DNA of 64,000 nt, from the NCBI GenBank assembly GCA_014607495.2, contig CP053161.1, positions 7,883,115 to 7,947,114 of the forward strand, read 5' to 3'. The stretch is from Carposina sasakii (Eukaryota; Arthropoda; Insecta; Lepidoptera; Carposinidae). This document shows, one piece after another, positions 22,255 to 34,200 of the stretch. Each line of letters opens with the position of its first letter. Positions within the stretch are counted from its first letter, which is position 1. The position numbers were made by a program, and so were the translations under genes. The notes under the pieces are model-generated. The model had not been told where the DNA came from. It saw only the letters and a program-made list of their open reading frames with translations, and did not search any database.

Positions 22255-22850
22255 AATAATGCCATGCATCTTGGTAATACAGTTTGCTAGTGCAATTTTA
22301 GGATACAATTTAACGATGCAGTTTCATAATGCACTTTAACAATGCGTTAAAACATTAGAGTTTCTAGGAAGTTACCACAACAGTGTTGGTTAGAAATTAT
22401 TAGTTTACCATATGCAGTTTTCCTATTAAATTTTTGAGTGCAGTTTAACAATGCAAATAGCAGTAAATAGTTAGCTATGCAATTGAGCAATGCGGTTATA
22501 ATATGGTATACCAGATTTTGGTAAAACTATCTAGAGATGCAGTTCCCTCTTTAGGTTAGAAACCTAACAGTTGACTGCAAACATGCCTCATCTTATACCT
22601 ATAGAGTCATACAGTTAGAAGTACAATTAACTATAATTAGAGATACAGTTAACTACGTACAGTTATTTTGCTGAATACAGTTTAAAGATACCAATTAAGT
22701 ACATAGTTTGAGGATACAGTTAACAAGGGTACAGTTGTCTAGAGATGCAGTTTTGTGAATCCTTAACTATACATCTTTATAAGATGCAGATAACTAAGTA
22801 CAGTTTAAACAATTGATATGTGTCTTTTTGAAGATGTTAAGGTGCATCAA
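22255..22850. repeat. degenerate ATGCAGTTTAAC-type array
   Basis: The word CAGTT or GCAGTTTAACAATGC and near variants (TACAGTTAAC, GATACAGTT, TGCAATTTA) recur every 10-40 bp over about 600 bp. Spacing is irregular, so this is an old, decayed short tandem array. The motif returns at 23330-23520. Confidence 0.6.
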
Positions 22851-23310
22851 TAAAATAAAGCCTTTTAAAATAAATTTAAATCCCAAATAAATTCTAATTG
22901 GAAAAATAAATTTAAATAAATAGAACTTTGTATTAAAATAAATGAATTTAAATAACATGGCCCTAATGTAAATAAATGGATTTAAATAAATGCAAATTTA
23001 AACTGTAAATGAATTTAAATCACAAATGAATTTTTAAATAAATGAATTTCACAAGTAAATTCTGCAATTTAAATGATCTGCTGTTATATATTAAATAAAT
23101 AGCAATTTTAATATGAATAAATAAATAAATGCCAACTTTAAAACATTAAATGGTTAACTTAAAATAAATTTAAGTTCAGAAATAAATAAATTTTCCACTT
23201 AATAAACATTAAATACAATAATATAAAATAGTTAAGGATACAAAATTTAAATAAAATAAATATAAAATTTAAATAAGCATATAAAATAAAAAGATATAAA
23301 ATAAATAAAA
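22850..23310. repeat. degenerate AAATAAATTTA array
   Basis: Imperfect repeats of AAATAAATTTAAAT/ATAAAATAAA fill about 460 bp with almost no G or C. It lies between two stretches of the CAGTT array. Confidence 0.7.
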
Positions 23311-23519
23311 TAAAGTTTAGCACTGTAACTTAGTGGTGCAGTTCAGAAATACAATTAAGCGATGTCCCTGTTAGAGCAATAGCCACTAAGTAGTTAGCAT
23401 AATGCTGTTAAACAATGCAATGCATTTAAAGTTTACAGATTAGATGAATACTGGGTTTAGAAAAGCAACCTAGCACCACTCCTATAGACAGGTTAGCAAT
23501 GGACTAATAAAACCCAGCA

Positions 23520-25503
23520 ATGTTTACAGTTACTGAAAGTTTATGAATGGTCATACAGTTATAACATACATATAATCACGCCTTTATCTCTTACGGGGTA
23601 GGCAGATAGCTACACAAGGGCCGTTAGAACCACAATGGTGCCAGCTTCTGACCAATTAGTGGAATACAAGTTGCCTGATGAATACAAGTTCACAATAATC
23701 AGAATTATTTAACAATCCAGATGAGCCAGGCAGTTTAAGAAGCTATGTTTGTTAATCACAACGGTTAGCCAATATATAAATATCCAGTTTAGTAATATGG
23801 TTTAATTAAGTTCCCAATTTGATATCAATGAAATGTAACAGTGTAGATTCCTGTTAAAAACAATCCAGTAACTTAGTAGTCTAGAATTTATAAATATTCG
23901 ATCAAATTACAGTACATTATGAAATACTTTGCGATGATAGATATAATACAAGTCAGGATTAGTTAAAGCACATAATATGATGCTCAAACATAATAGTCAC
24001 CATAATAAATATAAATAAAACATCGATGCCAAAATATTCTAGCAAATTATACATGTGCAGAAGCTTCTGCAAAAGTCTGGACTGCAGTTTCACATATGTA
24101 AATAAACCAGTTCGACTAATGTAGATCACTTAGAACAATAACGTACCATATGAGAAGTAGGTACCTACGGTTCATGGTGATTCCAACAAGTCGTATTGAT
24201 ACTGCTTGTAGTAAGAAAATTGTAGTTTAAGGTTATTCAATTGAGTACTAGATTAGTTACTAATGTGAAGCTAGTAAAGGATTGCTATAAAATAATTAGG
24301 AAAAATTACGGGGAATGTTAAAACTTACTGGTTCCCTCCCAAGTGGCTATGTTTGAGGAATGAGTATGGATTACACAATGATCAATGACCAAGACGAAGA
24401 TCTGCCTAGAACTAAGTAAAGTCCCTATCACTGAGCTTACTAACTGAATTACCTGTAGAACTTGTCTTGATGTTGTATATGTGACTTAGTCTCTGTGACA
24501 TAACCCACATTGGTGATGTATTAGACAATCTAAAGGAAAATGGTCTGCCGAGATAAACAAGAATCTGCCAAAGTCTCCATGGTATTTTAAGAATCATGGA
24601 AACAGAGGCCGAAAATTTATTAGATGTTTTCGACCTTCGTTCCAGCTACGATTCGGTCACTGCCTAGTCCCTGCTCACCTCAGTACCGAATGCATATAAT
24701 CGAATATTACAGTGTGCACTTACTGTGACGTATGAAAATAATGCTGATATAGAGCGATGTTGTGTCTTATGAATTATGCCATAGAAAAAAGGAATGAATT
24801 ATGCTGTGCAACGACTTATTTATAAGTGCAAGTTAAGTGATATCGCACGCGAAAACTTCTAGTTCAGTGTTCCCCGCCACAAAAAGGGGTGTTTATTATC
24901 AAACGAAGTCATCGTTTTCATGTTGCCATATTTAAATTGCAGTCCACTGCGGGATGTACGCCTCCACCAGAGCACGTCACACTACTTGATCTCCCATTTT
25001 GTCGTCAAATCACTGTCAGCCCCATTCTTTAAGTTTTAACTTTATCTCTTTTACCTTATTATCTGGCTAATTTAGATTTCGACGTGCAACGCTACGCTTA
25101 CCATGGTCATGATATAAATTAAAAAAAAAATAAGGGGAAATAGAATAAACAAAACAATAAAATCAATTTCAGTGTAGGATAATAACTTGAAATATGGTAT
25201 GTACATAGGTACTATTTACAAGCTTTCAGAAAGTTAATTACAATGAACTTATAAGCCCCAAATAGTTAGATAACTTCTGTCCAAAAAAAATGTACTATGT
25301 GAACCCGATTCCAAACTTATTTCCGCGAAAATTTTAGGCGTCTTTCGCCCACTATAATTACGATCAGCTACTACTTCTCTACTTGGAATGCATGATTATA
25401 ATAACCGACTGACTCTACAAATAAGTAGATAAAGCTAAATACTTAACGGTTAGTACACACAGTTAGGGGAAAGTATGAATTGGTCGATAAGACTTAAGTA
25501 CCC
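23520..25503. other. gene-free stretch with LINE scraps
   Basis: 23578-23645 (CACGCCTTTATCTCTTACGG.. GGGTAGGCAGATAG) and 24940-25000 (TGCAGTCCACTGCGGGATGT, then ACGCCTCCACC) resemble tails of lepidopteran LINEs also seen at 30470, 32145 and 35180. No gene is visible. Confidence 0.45.
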
Positions 25504-25940
25504 GAATGTTTTTTTGAGGCCACCATTAACGAAGGGAATCGCATACTCTACCCGTACATGCAAAAGATGAAGACAAAGAATAATGCAGTTTACTGTCAGG
25601 TCTGCCAAGTTTTTTTTTATAACGACAGTGTGCTTCCATTAATTATTTCTAACGTTGAAAAAAATCTATGCTACGACGCTGTCTATGTGCACCCTGTCTA
25701 TGCGGAAAAACGCTCGCTGTCTATTGTGACGCTCTACTTTGTGACGCTGTCTAATATTTGTGGAAACCAGACACTGTCCCTAGGTGACGCTGTCCTATGG
25801 AGAAAAATGACCCTGTCTATGTGACGCTGTCTATGAGGACACTGTCTATGTGACGCTAGTCTATATCGGGAACGCTGTCTATGTGACACTATCCAAAAAT
25901 GACGCATGTCTATGTGACACTAGCATCCATTTACGACGCT
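25504..25940. repeat. MITE A remnant overlaid with GTGACGCTGTCTATG repeats
   Basis: 25510-25560 contains the inverted MITE A end (TTTTTTTGAGGCCACCATTAACGAAGG). From about 25675 on, variants of GACGCTGTCTATG appear about a dozen times, intermixed with MITE A words (GCGGAAAAACGC, GGAAACCAGACA, TATGGAGAAAAATGA). It is a decayed MITE with a short repeat amplified through it. Confidence 0.55.
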
Positions 25941-25970
25941 GTAACACAACTAAAAATCGTGAAATAAACA

Positions 25971-26164
25971 CTTTTAGAAAAAAATTAACCGACCAAACTT
26001 TAACTAAAAAGCGATAAATAACGTAACTAATTTATCTATGTGACATATTAAATACTGTCAAATTATTGTAAATATTTACAATAATACCTAATATAACAAA
26101 GTCATCTTTAACTTTTAAATTGTGTGATAATTATCACTTATTTTTTGGGAAGTCGGTGCCAGCC
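25971..26164. repeat. inverted partner of repeat 16931-17133
   Basis: Begins ACTTTTAGAAAAAAATTAACCGAC and ends ATTATCACTTATTTTTTGGGAAGTCGGTGCC. It is inverted relative to 16931-17133, whereas the adjoining 0.6-kb duplicate keeps the same orientation. Confidence 0.65.
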
Positions 26165-26387
26165 AAACAAATGAAATCTGCGTGAATTTTATTTTACAGA
26201 AAATCCTGACGTCCAACCCACTAAAGAGTAAAAGCGCCAAGAATGGGAAATTGCATTACCGCTGCCTACTATGCAGGATTGTATTTTGCCGAGTGTGTAC
26301 AGCTTTGCCAGCCGCGCGCGTCAGCATCAACACAATCAGACTACGTTACCTAGACTGAACACCATTTTGTCAAAAATTAGCTGATAC

Positions 26388-26998
26388 CGTTATAATATCC
26401 AAATACATCATAACATTCAATTTATCAAAAGACACTAAACAATATAAAATTCTTGTCAATTGATTATCTAGTGTCAATCATGGCTATCTATTTTATAAAA
26501 GTAAGCTTGACATCATAAATGACAAAAGTAACTGCACATTCGTTTTTTTTTATTGTTCTGGGAGGTTTAACGCGGCTCCGATACCGTCAGCTGTATAAAT
26601 AGCAGCAGCGTGCACGCACAGCACTAATCCATGGTGACTGCCCACTTTTTCTTGCACACTTGTTGGAGTTTGTCCAGACGCTGATACAGCTCCGGCGCTC
26701 GATCTCAGGTATTCTATTTAAAAAGCATTGCAACGATACACAGTACATTCTATTTACGGCGAATCGGGTTCCACTCTTGCACACTTTTGCAGGTTCAATG
26801 CGATACAGCTCCGACGTCGTCAACTGTTTATTATATCGCAGACTATAGCGGATAGGCAGCTTTAACTGTACCTAATAGACAATCTGATTAGAAATAATAT
26901 CACGGTTCTAACATTTAGCAACCTTTGCGTATATTGTTTATCCGACCTCCATGGCATCTGCTGTTAAACATAAAAAAAGCTTATGTCAATCTTATTCT
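26388..26998. repeat. 0.6-kb duplicated sequence, copy 2
   Basis: Matches 18774-19436, with differences mainly as short inserted words such as TATAAATAG, TTCTATTT and TTTTATAAAAG. Confidence 0.8.
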
Positions 26999-27185
26999 GC
27001 TTTGCCAACTGAGTACATCATCGGTGACAATTGTTAATGCCAAAATGAAATACCTTAAATGAAATATCTTTCTTTCTTGTCATATTTCGTAGTAAAGAAA
27101 GAGAAAACATTTCATTTTGTTTAGGGACTTTTGAGATAAAAGATGGTATGCTATTTTTTTCAAAAATTTGTTCAGAGACTTTAGA

Positions 27186-27304
27186 GACGAAGAATGTTAA
27201 GCTTTTTTGACTATAATTTTGTTTAGCTACTTTTGAAAAGTGATAGACGAAGAATGTTAAGCTTTTTTGACTATAATTTTGTTTAGCTACTTTTGAAAAG
27301 TGAT
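27186..27304. repeat. 60-bp perfect tandem duplication
   Basis: GACGAAGAATGTTAAGC.. GTTTAGCTACTTTTGAAAAG occurs twice in exact 60-bp register (27186 and 27246). Perfect identity implies a recent duplication. Confidence 0.9.
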
Positions 27305-28219
27305 GGTCACCTACTTATGGCATCTTAAGATAATCATTAAATTCTGGCGCCTATATTGTTAAGCGATTTATGTGTTATTATAGTGTTCAGTGATTTTGAA
27401 AATTTGAATGTTCAGCTACTTTTGATGCTGACTGTACAACCAACGGAACTTGGAACTATACCTATGAATGAACTATACGGTGAAACAGCTGATTTCTGTC
27501 ATTGTCATCGTTTGTCAGCTGTCAACTTCACTTCAACAACAAAAAATTCCTCGTGTCGTGTGGTTATATTTGGTTAATTTTTGGTGGTTTTTTATTTGGC
27601 CCCGGTGAGACTTCCTTAAGCTAAGCAGACTTCAGCCCTCAGCAGCCATCAGCTTCAGTCAGTGCCAGAGGTGTAGAAAAGTGTCTATATGATTCAGACC
27701 AAATAAAAAAAACTCAGGTTTCGATCAGCCAGTTGAGCCGACTCGTGCCAGTTAGCTTAGCAGTCCGCAACCTACACAGGTTCAGCTTTCAAATAAATTG
27801 GGTACGCTACCATGCATACCAGCAAATAGATCAGCAGATACCTACCGAACACGTGCGTGTAAAGGGAAGTTAGCGAACAAAATAATCATTGCATCAAAGA
27901 GAGTGACAAAAACGAAACATTGCGTGCTCCTGCCACAGACTACTTAGTGTTCCTGCTTCTTGCAGACCGGCCGACTGACTGTGATTCCGACTCCGACGTT
28001 GACGTGGTGCGCGCGTGTTTTAGTGCAAAAACTATTTTATAAGAAAGATAAGATCATTTTCAAACAAAAAAAAATATTTTGTTAGTTCACATAAAAGTAA
28101 TTAAAGAACCTACCGTTGCGGCTGCAGTAAAATAGTTCATAGATAAAAGCACATCACCATGTGCCAATAACCAGAAAATAACTTGCAGAATACTTACTTA
28201 GTTGTTTTAACCATTAAAG
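27305..28219 (+). promoter_or_regulatory. upstream region and probable leader of SLC16-like gene
   Basis: No separate gene is seen. The segment becomes less AT-biased from about 27590 (CAG/CAGC-rich, then GACTCCGACGTTGACGTGG near 27985), as expected for promoter and 5' UTR DNA. No TATA box or initiator could be assigned with certainty. Confidence 0.35.
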
Positions 28220-31200
28220 ATGGAAGAGCCGAAGGAGAATTCTGAGCTTTTAAACTCAAACAGCAGGCAAATTGTTGGCTCACTGGGCTCTGCTAAGAGG
28301 ATAAACGATGGAGCTGAGGAAGTAGTGCCTGGACCTCCAGATGGAGGGTTCAGAGCTATAACTGTTGTGATTGGCTCATTTCTTACTAATGGCCTGCTCT
28401 TTGGAGTAATAAATTGCTATAGTGTGATATATGAAGTATTGCTGGATCAACTGAATAAGGATAAAGTTGAAAATGCAGAAAGCAGAGCTGGTAAGTGCCT
28501 TTTCTTATTTTAGACACTTCTTCATTTCGTTCCTTCGTTCATTCTATGTAAAAATATCTTACACAGTGATGTATGAAATGTGATGAAATGCAACATTTAT
28601 TTTATTTTATTTTTATTATTTTCATGAGACACAAACAGTACTATTACACAAATATATTTACAATACATAAGTAGCACATACACCAGCAAAGTGTTTACCA
28701 ATAAAAACACAGAAAAAACATTGAAGATCGAATCAAACACATCACATTATTGTATGTAAGCAGCCATAGAACTAATTTGTTTATTTATCTTAGAAAATTC
28801 TTGCACTTAGGAATATTTTGTACAAGGGTAAACTTAATGCTTCAGAGTAAGGATAGTCCAAAATTTACCAAATAGTAGTATGTAACTAGTTAGTTATAGT
28901 AGTTATTGTACTTACTTGTTTAGTGTGCAACTACTGTTAATTCTTACATCACTCTTAAAAAATGTATCTCTGTTTGTGCCTTAGCACTTATTTTACTTAC
29001 TTACTTTAGGTACCTACTTCCAAAAACATAATGTATTTTCCTGCTAAGATTATAACATTATTTTACAAAAGTTTACTAAAACAGTTATCACCACAAAATG
29101 TTATCCTTGATGATGCAATTCACCGAAACCTCCTATACCTGGGTGGTGTTCTAAATTTTATATAGAATTCTTAGATGTTTATTGTTTAAAATCCAAAAGG
29201 TAGGTTAGGTAGGAGGCTTAGTGATAATGTAGAACTGTAAAACTGGTGCTTTAGGTTGAACCCCAAAAATAATATTGTATGCCACTTCCTCTGTTACAAA
29301 GTTACTTAAGTGTGAGTAAGTCAGCATTACTCATCATTGTTAATTGCTCCTTGGTGTACTTTATTTAAATTATTTAAAATGCTTACTGTCCAAATAAAGT
29401 TTTAAATACCACAGTGATAAACTTAATTGGTGTACACAACCAATTATAAACTTAAGAAGGTATCTCATGCTTACCTAAGGAGTAAATTTAATTTGGATTC
29501 AAATGGGTACACTCCTTTTGAATGTCAATAGACACATTGATAGGCAGGTTATCAATGTAGTTCATGCTAATGATATCAAATAACAAGTGTCTTTGAAAAA
29601 TTTAATAATATTTATGTACTTACATACCTAATATTAACATTATAACAGCCTATATTCATATATGGCTCAATTTAAAAACAGGAATTATGAACTCTACAAC
29701 ATTTGTATCAAAGTAGCATATTTTCTATAAAAAAAAGTCCACAGAAGGGTGTTTTTTTGGCTAGAATTTGCGACTGCTCCTAAGCTAAGTTGTCCTAAGC
29801 GACAACGTTACTTGGATTACAGGAATAAAGTATTTGATATCTACATAGCATTTGTAAATGTATCGATTTGTTCATTAGAAAATATCAATAAACACCGATT
29901 TCGAGCACTAAAAAGGCAAATGTCAATCATGTTATGTATGGCAAAGGCCATTTACATCCTCTGTCGAGAATAAGAAAGAAAGGCATCGAAACGAAGATAA
30001 CTGGTAATGCAAGCTTACTTACTTAAATTCTCATTATTAACCTATTGAAACGACTGGCGCCTCAGATTCAGACATATACGATCAATTGTTTTGTCGTATA
30101 TTATACATAAAATAATATTGTTACATATTACGCACTAAAACTTGTCGGCAACTACGTAGTTAGGTGTTATTCAAAACAATTTTGATAACTACTAGAGCTA
30201 AGTACTATAACATGAGCATGGATGGATTTGCTCACATAAAAATACGTTGATTTCATCATAACGTATAAAATCAGTTTATCGGAGGGTTTCACCTCACCTC
30301 AGGGTAATGCTTAATAATACATTTGCAGATGGATGAGTAGACGAGGAATCTTGGTCTTTGATGAGTAACACAAACAGCCGTATTCCCTGTTTACAAAATT
30401 AAATCTACAAATGTAGTCTGTAAAAGCTTCCGTCTAAGTACGAGTAAGAGGAATTAACACAAACACATTTTTTTCGACAGCCTAAACCGTATCCCACTGC
30501 TGGGCAAAGGCCTACCCAATTTGAGTCCACACTTGTCTTGCTTCCGCTATATTGGCCCACTCTGGCCTTATCCAGGTCGTCCCTACATCTTCTCCTGGGT
30601 TTTCTTTTCCGTCTGTAGGCACCTGCACAAATGTGGAGTAGTGTAGAGTACTACAAAAATGGTAATCTAGGCCTAATTTCTCATACTTCGAAAGATGTAC
30701 AATCTATCTGGAGAAAGGATCTAAAAGAAGATTAAGCAATAAGGTACTTTCACTGAAGTAGAGTTGCTTAAGTAAATATTTTCATTTACAAGAATTTTCA
30801 ATTAATAACTTAAAGTTCACTAATTATCACTAGTTATCTGCGATGAAACATAGATGCGCCCGTCGCGGTGTAATAGTTATGAGAACATCTTTAACGAACA
30901 ACCGATTTTCAAAATGAGGTAGGTACCTGTGTATGTGTAGGTAGTATGTGAATTATCTCGATTATCTCCAAAATTCTAGGCCAGCAACATATAACTAGGT
31001 TATTGGTGTATTGGAGATTGAAGTAACTATGAATTGGCTTACAATTAGAGACCTAAGAACTACGTGTACCTATTTACCTACTTGATTGGTAGGTATTAGG
31101 TACATGGATTTGAGTGTTGCTCATAGATGTTGTCAAAATGGCGCTTTGTGGGTGGCAGTCTGTAGTTAGTGTTATATTTCGCAGAAAGACAATCTGTACT

Positions 31201-34200
31201 CGTTCAAGTTAAGAACTGTGCCCTGAATAAAGATCTACTTGAGTAGATCCTCCATCATGATAAGCACAATCAAAGATGACAAAGGCTGTCTGTAATGTAA
31301 CATCGCAGAGGTCATATCGTTTCTGTAAAGTATTCTTGAAACCAATACAGTTATGTAAGCATAAGGTCTGTATTATATGGCCTACTTAGGATATACTAGA
31401 GTGTCTAGCTGAAGTACATAGTCCTAAGACTTTGACTAGCCCTTTGGCTGGAGCACTGGCTGAGAGCACAGCGCTTTGACCAGCTGAGTGACACACACCG
31501 AGTCCTAGAGAAACAGACTTCGCCGTGCCTCTGAGTGCCTCTTGTCAGTTTTGCTTCTTGACCCCAGTCGTTACAGAGATAACCCAAGTAGGTATAATCA
31601 GTCGTTTTCTTGCTTGTAATGGCAATTTTAGGTTATCTTCCAGATTCTGTAGTAGGCGTTTGTCGGTTTGCAACTAACTATTACGTGAATCACATTTAAT
31701 TGACAATTAGCTTTAACCGAATTAGGACTTCTTTCATAGTTATTTCATTGGGACAGATTAAGCTCGGTTTTGAAGAATGACCATTATAAATAATAATAGG
31801 TAAAAATGTACCAGTTAACATCAGAAAACACTTTTTTACCCTTGGTACGTACTTACTAGAGATGGACTAGTAACTACTTTATATTTTGCATTTGTCTCCG
31901 TTCGTGGCTCGGCCCAAAGCAGACTCCTAATAGGTTCTTGCGTAAATTAAAATAGGGAGGAAACATACCTACATTTTTTAAATGAAGTTTCGTACTTATC
32001 TGTATATTGGTGTCCGCCCATAAATGTAAGTATAGGTAATGCTAGTAAAATTATGCAATTACAATAATGCCACCTTTGAGAAATATGGACGCAAGTCGAT
32101 ATTTTTTACTATTTTTTACTTCATCATTATCATCATCATCATCATCAGCCTATTACAGTCCACTGCTGGACGTAGGCCTCCCCCGGGGCACGCCACAAGA
32201 CTACCATGGGGGGTATTTGCCCATAATCACCACGCTGGGCAGGCGGGTTGGTGACCGCAGTTTGTATTTTGGACAATGTTGTCAACACGGGAGGCGCTGC
32301 TGCCCACCTCCCGGAAACCCTTAATCGCCTTGTACGATACCCACGGGCAGACATGGGGTGGTACGAATTCTACTCTGCCGGCACCACGCGGCCAATTTTT
32401 TACTTATTGCTACGGAATACATATAATTTCATACATATTTTATTTGGGAATTTGACCTATCAGTTTAAAAAAGAGAGGTGAAATATTAAATTACTTAGTA
32501 TTCCCCCTAAAAGTACCTATACATACCTAAATATTGTCTATGCATTGCAAGTATACACTTGTTAAATACAGCTCTCTACCGAATCTGATTAGCAATTATA
32601 CCATAGTGAATGACGATACTCTGCACATTGTCATCTAAATTTGAAATAGTTATATCAACTTGGTGTACTTTTATAGAAAAAAATCTGTAATTGGACGACT
32701 ATTTTGATATCTAATTGCATGGATGACGAATGAATAATCCATGCAATTAGATATCAAAATAGTCGTCCAATTACAGATTTTTTTCTTTATGTATGTGTAA
32801 TATGTGTTGCGTAACATAGGTTATTTTACGTCTACCTATAAGTATATAGGTACCTACTTATATGTTTATATGTATTTAAAAATACTTAAATGTGCATCTA
32901 TTATCTTCTGAAGCTTGTTTTTATTATACAGTTGGGTGCTGGTGAATGTCTTGATCCGTAATAGACCGAATGGATAACCCATAAAAAAGACCGCAAGTTC
33001 CTGAAATTTAGATATTTTCTCGGAATGTAAAGTAGTGCATTTCTCTCCGTCGTAGTATCGACAACGATATTTAGTAACACACACATTTCAGCATTCTCTA
33101 AAATATTAGTTAATAGTTAGTTTAGTAGGAAGTCACAAGGACAGAATTGCTATGAAAATGCGTAAACCTATTTTTATATTCTGCGCATCACCGCACTACG
33201 ACTTAATAATGATCAGACTAAACGTAAATAGAACGAGAAAGGTTGGTTCAATATTTAATTGATCACTTGTCTAAATTGGCGGCGTCTAGTGTTTAATAGT
33301 TCTATTAACTTCCATTAAGATTCTCCTAAAGATATTATTTCCTAAACGAATGATGTAACTTCCCTGAGATGGTTTGTCCCTGCCTGCTAGAGAAAGTATA
33401 AAAGACACATTTACATTGAACTCTTGTAAAACGTGTGCTCCAGAATCACCCACATAAATTTTAGTATAAAGCTATTTTTGTATAACAACGGAAAGCTCAT
33501 AAAAAGGGCCACTAAAAAAACAAGATCTTTTTTCAGTATACAGGGTGTAACAGAAAGGGTATGTTAAGCGAAAAGCTGTATAAATAGCCCACTATAGAGA
33601 ACCTATTTCCAAAATTTGAGACTCGAAATCACATTTTTATTTTTCAAGATTCTATGAAAATTCCTGAGATATTTAAAAATTCTCCATACTATCGGGAAAA
33701 ATAAACATGTGATTTCGGATCTCAAATTTTGTGGATAGGTTCTCTATAGTGGGCTATTTACATAGCTTTTCGCTTAACATACCCTTTTTGTTACACCCTG
33801 TATATTACATAGATATATTATTTGTAACCGAGGTTATGCGAAGATACCTAGCTTTCTCTTATTGAAACTTTACTTTCGAGTCAACCCTACGCATCAGCTT
33901 TCAAACTGTCTGTGTCTAGTTATGGAAGCAATAAATAATAGTGGCCTATTGAGGCATTATCTATTAATAGACAAGTCAATATTTTGGCTAGCAACAATAA
34001 TTTAGAAAGAAGCCCAGCTCGTCGGTAGCGACCCGAATAGGCCACTGCGCTCATTGTGTTCCACTTATCACGTTAACCGGGACAAAATTAGCTTTTCCTT
34101 AAACTGCTTTCGTAGTTTTGGTGGTCTGCCGTAACGACATGCAGAGAGATCATTAACCTGTTTAGCTAATCGTTAATTTTTAAGCTAATTTTCGGAGCAC

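Noticed and set aside
22255..23520. CRISPR-like or satellite array with regular spacing
   Set aside because: Repeat words are short, degenerate and irregularly spaced; the genome is animal.
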